From the NCBI GenBank assembly GCA_964360145.1, contig CAYHWW010000001.1:1-64000 (forward strand): 64,000 nt of DNA, written 5' to 3'. Source of the stretch: CAYHWW01 sp964360145. GTDB taxonomy: Bacteria > Bdellovibrionota > UBA1018 > CAYHWW01. The first letter of the stretch is position 1; each line of letters begins with the position of its first letter. A program made the position numbers and the translations under genes. Shown piece by piece: positions 57,664 through 64,000 of the stretch. The notes beneath the pieces were generated by a model. It was not told where the DNA came from and searched no databases. It saw only the letters and a list, made by a program, of their open reading frames with translations.

Positions 57664-59870
57664 AAGAAATCCAAAGCCTCTTTGGTGAAGGGGTCTTCCC
57701 TCAATGCTTCAGCGGGGGCGCGCATGCCCTGCTCTCCCTCGGCGGCGTCGCCCTCGAGCGTGCTGAAACGATGGTACTTGCGCCAGCAGCGACCATAGTA
57801 GTCATCTTCGGGCACGGATGCCTTGTAGCACTCCACGTATTTTTTGCGCGCGAGGGTCAGGTCACCGACGGATTCGGCGAGAATGGCCTCAATATAAATT
57901 TTCTGGGCGCGTTCATGGACGTCCTTACGGACGCGGGCAATGCCGAACTCGCACTCCTGACAGCGGGGGTCGATATCAAGGGCTTTGCGATACTCATCCC
58001 GGGCCGCCTCATAATTCTTCGCGTCATAGGCGGAGTTTCCTGCCTCCACATGGGGCTGGCGCTTCTCGGTCATTTCTTTGCCGACGTCGTCGATGAGCCC
58101 GCGGGCTTTGGCGAGGAGCTCAGAGTCGGAACCCGCGGTGGCCACCTCCGTGAGCTTCTCAATGGCAGCGTAATAGAGCCCCTTCCCACGCAACTCTTCC
58201 CCAGCGGCAATCATGGAGCCCATGGCCTCCTTCATGAGAGCAACCTGACGCTGCTGCTCCTCTTCCAGGCGGTGGCGGTTCTCTTTCTCTTCAATGCTGG
58301 CCTTGAGCTTAGCCACGGTAGGGTTATCGGGATCCAACTCAAGAATGCGGGAAAACACTTCTTTGGCTTCAGCTTCCATGCCCTTGTTGAAGTACTCCTG
58401 GGCCTGGGTGACGAGCTTCAGGATGTTTTCTTTGCGCTCCTGCTCTTTCTTTTTTCGTTCCGCTTCGTCAGCCTGGGCCCTCAGGGTTTCCAGGCCCTGA
58501 TTGGCCAACGACTTGATCTCCGTGATGTCTTTGTATCCATTGGGTATGATCTCGATGATTTTATCCGCCTCGAAGATGGACTCCTGGTATTTGCCCTTGG
58601 TGTAGTAGTCATAGCAAAGCGAGTATGTTTGCTCGATGAACTCGCGCTTCTCACGCGGTAATTTGCCGAACTCCTTCAACTTGGGGTCCACGGAGGCATG
58701 CTGGGCTTTTTTCTTCGCGGCGTCCGCGGACTCCCGCTCCTGGTCCTGCATCATGGTGAGACCGCCGAAAATTACAGCCGCGATCATGATGAGCCGCAGC
58801 CTTTTCGCTTTAGGCATCTCTTTGTAGCGCTGAAGCAATCCTTTGAGGCCTTTTTCCCTGGGGGCAACGGGCTGTTCCGTGCCAGGCATCGCGCCGGGCA
58901 TGGCCATTCCCATGGCTGCCGCCTGGGAAATCTCGGGGTAAACCGGAGCCACGGGGGCCATGGGCTGCTGCGGTTGAGGCTCCATGGGCAGGGGCTCCAT
59001 GGCCATATCCGAAGCAGGGGCCTCGAGGGCAGGCATCTCCGCCGGAGGAGGAAGAAAAGCGCCTTGGCTTTCCTGGGCGAAGTAATCCTGATTCAAGGCC
59101 GTGAAGGTGAACTCAGTGGCGCCGATTTTAATGACATCTTCACCGGCCAGCTCCTGCTCGCTCACTTTGATGCCGTTGACGTAGGTGCCGTTGGCGGAGC
59201 CAAGATCTTTCAAGACGAAGGAGCTGCCGATGCGCCTGATGAGGCAATGCTTGCGGCTCGCTTTTTTATCTTCGATGACCACATCACAGCCAGAGCCTCG
59301 CCCCACGCTCACTTCGGCCTTGGTGATGGGCAACTCTTCCAGATTGGCCTCGCCGGGCTTGAATACTAACTTTACGGACAACTCCGCCGAGGGGATCATG
59401 GCGGTGGCTTCGCTCTCGGTGGCCACGGCAGCATCCTCAACCTGCGCCTCCGGCAGCACGGTACCCTGCGGCGGTGTTTTCTGATCGGGCCCCAAAGCGG
59501 CGGGTGGGTGGGCCTCGGCATGCTCCGGCGGAGCGGCGATGGGGGTTTCCACGGCCGCGGGCTCCGGCATTTTGCTTGTCTCCACCCGCAATTGATAGTC
59601 AGCGATGGAGATGACATCGCCCGCTTTCACTGGCGCCTCGGAGACATCCGCGCCATTGAGTTGCAGCTTTCCGAACTCGGTCTTCTTCATCAGCGTGAAG
59701 CCACCGGCGGATAACTGGATCACCGCGTGGTTACGGCCCACGGCGCGATCATCCAGGCGAATGTCCGCCTCGGCTCCCCGGCCCACGACGATGGAGGTTT
59801 TGCTGCCATCGAAGTCGATGGCTTGCACCTCTGAACCATTTCGCAATACGGTGAATCTCAAGGCTTCCAT
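57660..59870 (-). CDS. Double-FHA, membrane, TPR protein of the Tad locus
   Basis: This encodes 736 residues. FHA domain 1 at about 5-95 (IVVGRGAEADIRLDDRAVG, then NHAVIQL) and FHA 2 at about 185-260 (SVGRGSGCDVVIEDKKASR, KDLGSANGTYVNGIKV). A Pro/Met-rich linker leads to one membrane helix (about 355-375, LRLIMIAAVIFGGLTMM). The C-terminal half, presumably periplasmic, contains TPR-like helical repeats (YEAARDEYRKALDIDPRCQ) and a charged coil. FHA domains bind phosphothreonine, so the protein could sense cytoplasmic phosphorylation and act in the periplasm on the pilus apparatus. FHA1 has Asn for the conserved Ser before His. Confidence 0.9.
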   Translation of the reverse strand: MEALRFTVLRNGSEVQAIDFDGSKTSIVVGRGAEADIRLDDRAVGRNHAVIQLSAGGFTLMKKTEFGKLQLNGADVSEAPVKAGDVISIADYQLRVETSKMPEPAAVETPIAAPPEHAEAHPPAALGPDQKTPPQGTVLPEAQVEDAAVATESEATAMIPSAELSVKLVFKPGEANLEELPITKAEVSVGRGSGCDVVIEDKKASRKHCLIRRIGSSFVLKDLGSANGTYVNGIKVSEQELAGEDVIKIGATEFTFTALNQDYFAQESQGAFLPPPAEMPALEAPASDMAMEPLPMEPQPQQPMAPVAPVYPEISQAAAMGMAMPGAMPGTEQPVAPREKGLKGLLQRYKEMPKAKRLRLIMIAAVIFGGLTMMQDQERESADAAKKKAQHASVDPKLKEFGKLPREKREFIEQTYSLCYDYYTKGKYQESIFEADKIIEIIPNGYKDITEIKSLANQGLETLRAQADEAERKKKEQERKENILKLVTQAQEYFNKGMEAEAKEVFSRILELDPDNPTVAKLKASIEEKENRHRLEEEQQRQVALMKEAMGSMIAAGEELRGKGLYYAAIEKLTEVATAGSDSELLAKARGLIDDVGKEMTEKRQPHVEAGNSAYDAKNYEAARDEYRKALDIDPRCQECEFGIARVRKDVHERAQKIYIEAILAESVGDLTLARKKYVECYKASVPEDDYYGRCWRKYHRFSTLEGDAAEGEQGMRAPAEALREDPFTKEALDFL

Positions 59871-59873
59871 GAT

Positions 59874-60857
59874 TTAGGGAGCCTCCACTTTCTTTTCGAG
59901 ATCCTTGTAGGCCTTATCCGCCTCCAAGAACATGGGGTTCGCCTGATCTTTGAAGTACAAGCGGCGAATGGAGTCGTATTTCTCCAATGCGGCGCGGAGG
60001 CGATTCGCCTCTTCATCACGGCGGGCCAGCGCTTTCAGGTCCTTGGCTTCCACCTCCATGGCCTTCACCACATTCTCACGGTATACGCGGGCCATCTCGT
60101 GGCCGGGCATGACCTGCAAGGCCACTTCAAAGTTGGTTTTCGCACGGATATAGTTGCGCTCCTTGAATTCGCGGTAGCCTTCTTTGAAATACGCATCGGC
60201 CTTGTGCTTGACGTCGGTCTCTCCGGCCTGGGGTAAAAACTGTTTCAGGTTGTTGCCAGCGATTTCAGCGGGGGGCTCGTAGGCCTTGCGCCGCTTCTTC
60301 ACCTGGATCTCGGCCTGGGGCGCCAGGTAGGCGGCGCCCAGGAGAACGGCGATGATGAGCCAAAGACGCTTGTTTTTATCGAAGAGGCTTTGACTGGTCG
60401 GCGCACCGGCCCCGGGTGGTGGCATGCGAATGAACTGAGTGAGGCCCGAAGCGATGCCTCCGCCAACCTGCGGGGCGGCCTGAGCCGGCATTTGCATCAT
60501 CTGGGTGCCTGCCTCCATGCCCATGTATTCGAACACCGATTGACCCATGCCAATTTTGTCGCCGGACTTGAGGAACCACTGCTTCATGGGCTGGCCATTG
60601 ATGGCAACGCCATTGGAGGAGCCGAGATCCCGAATGAGCATGCCCTGAGGGGTCTGCAACATCTCGGCATGGCGCCGGGACATTTTGAGATCCATGACCA
60701 TGACTTCATTTTCCTCGCCACGGCCGATTGAAACCCGAGGCAGAGTGATGACGAAGAGAGCACCCGCATCAGGCCCCCCGAGCACACGCAGACGACCGAG
60801 CTCGTTGGGCTGCCTGCCCACCGCCGTCGTCTTGAATTTGAGTGCGCCTAACGCCAT
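59874..60857 (-). CDS. FHA-membrane-TPR protein of the Tad locus
   Basis: This encodes 327 residues. An FHA domain at about 25-115 has the complete phosphothreonine site (SIGRGEENEVMVMDLKMSRR, HAEML, RDLGSSNGVAINGQPM). A membrane helix follows (about 172-190, LWLIIAVLLGAAYLAPQ) and then a helical, TPR-like domain with YREFKERNYIRAKTNFEVAL. It is a shorter version of the 57660 protein, from which it is separated by 3 bases. They may form a heteromeric complex. Confidence 0.9.
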   Translation of the reverse strand: MALGALKFKTTAVGRQPNELGRLRVLGGPDAGALFVITLPRVSIGRGEENEVMVMDLKMSRRHAEMLQTPQGMLIRDLGSSNGVAINGQPMKQWFLKSGDKIGMGQSVFEYMGMEAGTQMMQMPAQAAPQVGGGIASGLTQFIRMPPPGAGAPTSQSLFDKNKRLWLIIAVLLGAAYLAPQAEIQVKKRRKAYEPPAEIAGNNLKQFLPQAGETDVKHKADAYFKEGYREFKERNYIRAKTNFEVALQVMPGHEMARVYRENVVKAMEVEAKDLKALARRDEEANRLRAALEKYDSIRRLYFKDQANPMFLEADKAYKDLEKKVEAP

Positions 60858-60864
60858 TATTTCC

Positions 60865-62502
60865 TCACGCGGCCAGTTTCATGACAAGGAGGTAGCCCAA
60901 TGCCACCCCACCCATGGGGCCCAGGCCCAGTGCTTCCATTTGGTAATTGACCCCAGAGAATTCCAGAAAATCAGATACGCCCTCGGGTGCGCCGGTGGGT
61001 GCCCGTCCGATGAGATCCTTCAACATCAGGGTGAATGCCTCATCACGGGACGCTGCCACGATGTCATTGCCCACATTGCCCTCAAGCCGAATGCCCGTGA
61101 CTTCTTCCATGGCATGGTTGAAGAAGACAACCTTCTGGTCTCCAGTGAGCACCAGCATCGGAGTTGTCGCCCGCTCCGCCGCGAATCGGGCGGCATTGAT
61201 GAAGTCGTCGGGATTACCGGATGGTGCCTGCTGCACCATGCCCCCGCTGCCTGAGATTTTCTGCAACGCCGTATTGATCACCTGCACCAGGGGCTCCATC
61301 TCTTCCATTTTGGCGGTCATCGTGATTACGAAGGCCTCGCCCCGAAGCACTTTATCCACCTGCTCATTGAGTTGAGAGAGGGGCCGGGTACTCAACCTAT
61401 GAATGGCGGCGAACACGGCAACACCCATGATTGACGCGAAAATGATGCATACGCCAAACATGACCATGACCGAGCTCTCGTCCATCATGAGCTGATTCGT
61501 ATCAAGAAAAACCACCGCGAAGGCCACGGTGACATTCTGATTCTTTGAGGGATCCACCACTTTGAATGGTTCCGCGATACCCAGGATATTCCCCTCCAAG
61601 ATGGGGTAGGTCATGTCCAAGTTACCCTCGTTGTCCCAGCGGGGCATGGAGAAGAACCGTTCGCTCTTCTCAAACCATTTGCGGGCATTGTCAGCAAAAC
61701 GACCCTGCTGACCCTCCGTGAGCATCTGATTGAGCTTCTTGCCCGGAGCCATGATGCGCAGGTCCATGTCCACGATATAGGCGCCGACCACGGCCTCTTC
61801 GCGCTCGGCGAAACTGATATCGAGCTCACTTTCAGCCCGCCGCAAAATGGCCTGGTGATTGCGGTCCACCATGAGCCGGGCCAATGCCCGGGCGCGATTG
61901 CGGGATTCGAGCAACATGTAGTCCTGGGTTTTCTGCACTGTGGGGAATACGGATACGCCTACGCTGAATACGATGAGGATTCCCAATAGCCCCTTGAGGA
62001 TGAGGTTCCACTCGTGTTTTTCATTGAGCGTGAAGAGGAAGTTGATGACGTGCTTATCGAAGGCGAACTTCACTTTTTCGACGATGTCCTTGGGAGGCGC
62101 CGTGGCCTGGAGAGGCGGGAGCCCTGGCATGACGCCACCCATGCCGGGCATGGCCGGCGTGGGTGCGCCGGGACGGCGCAGGGGCAGCACTGTTGCCGGG
62201 GCTTTCTGAATGGTGAGGGGTTTTGCGACTTCAAGAACGTGCTCGCCCACGCTGATGCGATCACCAGGGGAGACCTTCTTGACGGTGGTGAGCACGCCGT
62301 TGACGAAGGTACCGTTGGAACTGCCACTATCCTTCAGGGTGACGACGCCACTGTTCAGCACAAGAACGCAGTGTTTCTTCGATACTTTGGAAGTATTCAG
62401 GACAACGTCATTGCCGCCCACCCGGCCCACGCTGTTCTCGCCATCGTGCATGTCATAGGTGTTGCCGCGCAGGGGGCCAGCGATGATCCTCAACTTATAC
62501 AT
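60865..62502 (-). CDS. FHA-transmembrane sensor protein with HAMP and PAS-like regions
   Basis: This encodes 545 residues. FHA at about 10-90 (NSVGRVGGNDVVLNTSKVSK, then SGSSNGTFVNGVL). Two membrane helices (about 166-190, LLGILIVFSVGVSVFP; about 345-367, VMVMFGVCIIFASIMGVAVF) flank a roughly 150-residue periplasmic sensing domain. A HAMP-like linker (STRPLSQLNEQVDKVLRG) and a PAS-like segment (ATTPMLVLTGDQKVVFFNHAMEEVTGI) follow. There is no kinase, cyclase or methyl-accepting domain, so output is probably through FHA-mediated contact. It may be the signal-input component of the FHA set. Confidence 0.87.
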   Translation of the reverse strand: MYKLRIIAGPLRGNTYDMHDGENSVGRVGGNDVVLNTSKVSKKHCVLVLNSGVVTLKDSGSSNGTFVNGVLTTVKKVSPGDRISVGEHVLEVAKPLTIQKAPATVLPLRRPGAPTPAMPGMGGVMPGLPPLQATAPPKDIVEKVKFAFDKHVINFLFTLNEKHEWNLILKGLLGILIVFSVGVSVFPTVQKTQDYMLLESRNRARALARLMVDRNHQAILRRAESELDISFAEREEAVVGAYIVDMDLRIMAPGKKLNQMLTEGQQGRFADNARKWFEKSERFFSMPRWDNEGNLDMTYPILEGNILGIAEPFKVVDPSKNQNVTVAFAVVFLDTNQLMMDESSVMVMFGVCIIFASIMGVAVFAAIHRLSTRPLSQLNEQVDKVLRGEAFVITMTAKMEEMEPLVQVINTALQKISGSGGMVQQAPSGNPDDFINAARFAAERATTPMLVLTGDQKVVFFNHAMEEVTGIRLEGNVGNDIVAASRDEAFTLMLKDLIGRAPTGAPEGVSDFLEFSGVNYQMEALGLGPMGGVALGYLLVMKLAA

Positions 62503-62834
62503 AGGCGATCTCCCGTGCGGAGGGCGGCGGCACCGCCGCTGGGGAGCTCAAGCACGGCCCGCGCATGCCTCCGGGGCCAGTGCATGCGCCAAGGGGCCAC
62601 GGCGCGGCACACATCAACGATGGTGCCTTGGCGATCCATATAAACAACGTCGATGGGAAACTTCATGAAAAAAGTATGGATGGCATTGCAGGGCTCGATC
62701 CACATGCCCTCGCCACCGGCCATGCCGGAACGACCCATGAGGCCCACCAAGCGGGTCAGCACGGTGTCGGAAACAGCGCAGCGTTCCGCCACGAAAAGCC
62801 CGTCAGCCTGGCGCTTCACTTGAACTTGCTTCAT
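62490..62834 (-). CDS. DUF192 protein embedded in the Tad locus
   Basis: This encodes 114 residues with the DUF192 pattern: RLVGLMGRSGM, GMWIEPCNAIHTFFMKFPIDVVYMD, APWRMHWPRRHARAVLELPSG. It has no signal peptide here, whereas most DUF192 proteins are exported. It overlaps tadC (4 bases) and the FHA gene (13 bases), so it is firmly part of the operon. DUF192 function is not established. Confidence 0.88.
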   Translation of the reverse strand: MKQVQVKRQADGLFVAERCAVSDTVLTRLVGLMGRSGMAGGEGMWIEPCNAIHTFFMKFPIDVVYMDRQGTIVDVCRAVAPWRMHWPRRHARAVLELPSGGAAALRTGDRLCIS

Positions 62835-63787
62835 GGGCCAGCCCCCAATCCGCCGCTCTTCATGAAGTCCATCATGAAGGGCGCGCCCACGGTGAGCGCG
62901 ATGGCAGGGAGAATGAAGAAGAAAGTAGGAGCCATGATCTTGCTCGCGGCTTTGGCACCCTCTTTCTCCGCGGCTAAGGTGCGCTCGATGCGAATGGTCT
63001 CTGATTGCTGGCGCAGCACCTTGCCGATACTGGCACCCATTTCATCCGCTGAAATAAGAATGGAAACGAAGGAGGAGATCTGTTGCATGTCCAGGCGTAT
63101 CGCCATGTCACGGAGCGCTTCAGCACGGCTGGAGCCCACCTTCATTTCTTTCAGGGCTTGTGAAAGCTCTTCGACGAGGGGGCTGGGGCTGGCTTTCTGC
63201 ACCACCTTGCCGATGGCACCGACGAAGTCGAGACCCGCTTCGGTGGAAAGCGCAAGGAGGTCGATGATGAAAGGCATGGCCCTCTTCACGCCCTTCTGCC
63301 GCATCTTCTTTTTCTCATAACACATATAGTCAGGGTAGAAGTACCCGGCCGGCGACATGATGACGTACAGGAGCCAATGCAACTCGAACTCGCCGAAGTA
63401 ATTCACCGCAAAGGTAACCAGAGGCGCGAGAAAAATCAGGGAGATCTTCATGGCCATGAATTCATCGGGAGTGAGCTCATCGGTGAGACCCGCGGCGATG
63501 AGCTTCTGCTTGGCCTCTTTGCGCTGCTTATCAAGCTGCATGTCCTGCACGATGGGCACGACATAGCGGCTGAAGATGGGGCGGGAGTACTTGATGATGG
63601 GGTCCGTGGCCTTGCGATTCTTTTCTTCCTCACCCAGCAGCTGCTTGGCATTGTGGGTGGCCTCCTGGGAGAAGAAGGCCTTGGTGAACATATAGACAGC
63701 AAAGAACACTAGTCCCAGCGCCACCATGGAAACTGGGGTGAATTGCATTGTGGCTTCGACGACTTCGGCTGCGGCTTGGGCGTTCAC
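62831..63787 (-). CDS. tadC: Tad pilus inner-membrane platform protein TadC
   Basis: This encodes 318 residues from GTG 63787; ATG 63748 is the alternative. It has a GspF-type domain (IIDLLALSTEAGLDFVGAIGKV; MQQISSFVSILISADEMGASIGKVLRQQ) and four hydrophobic segments, including the final SKIMAPTFFFILPAIALTVG. It partners TadB at the base of the Flp pilus. It is the first gene of the Tad operon here, 15 kb of DNA away from tadB at the other end. Confidence 0.9.
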   Translation of the reverse strand: MNAQAAAEVVEATMQFTPVSMVALGLVFFAVYMFTKAFFSQEATHNAKQLLGEEEKNRKATDPIIKYSRPIFSRYVVPIVQDMQLDKQRKEAKQKLIAAGLTDELTPDEFMAMKISLIFLAPLVTFAVNYFGEFELHWLLYVIMSPAGYFYPDYMCYEKKKMRQKGVKRAMPFIIDLLALSTEAGLDFVGAIGKVVQKASPSPLVEELSQALKEMKVGSSRAEALRDMAIRLDMQQISSFVSILISADEMGASIGKVLRQQSETIRIERTLAAEKEGAKAASKIMAPTFFFILPAIALTVGAPFMMDFMKSGGLGAGP

Positions 63788-63824
63788 TCTACGGCCCTCC
63801 TCTTCTCGTGATACAGTTCGGAGT

Positions 63825-64000
63825 ATGAGACGAGCCTCTGTAGTCACCTGGGACATCCTCCGGGCAACCTTTGCCCATGCACGCAAGAGCGACATTAAAA
63901 CCATGGCTGGCTCGCTGGCCTTCACCACCGTGCTCTCTGTGATCCCTCTTTTGGCCCTGGCATTTTTTGCCGTGGACTCCCTGGGCCTGCTGGAATCGGG
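63825..64000 (+). CDS. YihY/BrkB-family membrane protein, 3'-truncated by window edge
   Basis: ATG 63825 opens MRRASVVTWDILRATFAHAR followed by KSDIKTMAGSLAFTTVLSVI and PLLALAFFAVDSLG, the N-terminus and first membrane helix of YihY/BrkB (formerly called RNase BN) proteins. About 58 codons are visible before the window ends. The gene diverges from tadC, so the 38 bases between them must hold both start regions. Confidence 0.78.
   Translation, partial: MRRASVVTWDILRATFAHARKSDIKTMAGSLAFTTVLSVIPLLALAFFAVDSLGLLES

Overview
This is a high-GC chromosomal window from a Gram-negative bacterium. It encodes Sec signal peptides, lipobox motifs, an outer-membrane secretin, an outer-membrane beta-barrel and periplasmic proteins. 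It also carries GatCA, so Asn-tRNA or Gln-tRNA is probably made by the indirect route. The FHA-rich Tad pilus locus, DksA and Lon, the CC-motif barrel protein and the many lineage-specific secreted proteins fit Bdellovibrionota or another lineage of the former Deltaproteobacteria. That placement is an inference; the window has no rRNA or other decisive marker. A 10-N gap at 33110-33119 shows that two contigs were joined there. No tRNA, rRNA or CRISPR array was seen, and no gene-free stretch exceeds about 260 bases.

1-18 kb: a lineage-specific block. It holds a truncated copy of a small secreted gene (its full paralogue is at 11.8 kb), a RelBE-like toxin-antitoxin pair with a palindromic operator, two pairs of overlapping secreted genes, gatC-gatA split by a 179-bp MITE-like insertion, a secreted glycoside hydrolase fused to a NodB-type deacetylase, a transglycosylase-like protein, a DUF4143-type ATPase, a secreted protein with a caspase/CHAT-like His-Cys pair, and PcrA helicase. 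Four copies of a long perfect palindrome (core GGTACGCCGTTACTTTTT) lie at gene junctions between 5.4 and 12.3 kb.

18-29 kb: a pseudo-receiver protein, then a tight four-gene operon (two YtkA-like proteins, a CPC redoxin and a CC-motif outer-membrane barrel) that may handle a metal. Next comes a compact nitrous-oxide reduction cluster. A FAS1 protein and a c-type cytochrome diverge from nosZ (clade II, Sec-type), followed by a NosB-like/NosL fusion, nosD, nosF and nosY. By eye this cluster is lower in GC than its flanks and looks acquired.

29-47 kb: mostly housekeeping. It has a ClC channel, glmS, the contig gap with a truncated membrane gene, a three-gene HipBST toxin-antitoxin system, glmU, dksA, lon, an ICMT-family methyltransferase with an MFS/spermidine-synthase fusion, two CNNM/CBS transporters, and a CheY-CheX-like-membrane protein operon. 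Several small secreted proteins follow.

47-64 kb: a YD-repeat (RHS-like) protein and a complete Tad/Flp pilus locus on the minus strand. The locus has tadC, DUF192, three FHA proteins, a PP2C phosphatase, Flp pilin, pseudopilins, prepilin peptidase, TadE-like proteins, CpaB, secretin, a TadZ-TadA fusion ATPase and TadB. Phospho-Ser/Thr signalling modules are built directly into the pilus locus. A YihY-family gene runs off the right edge.
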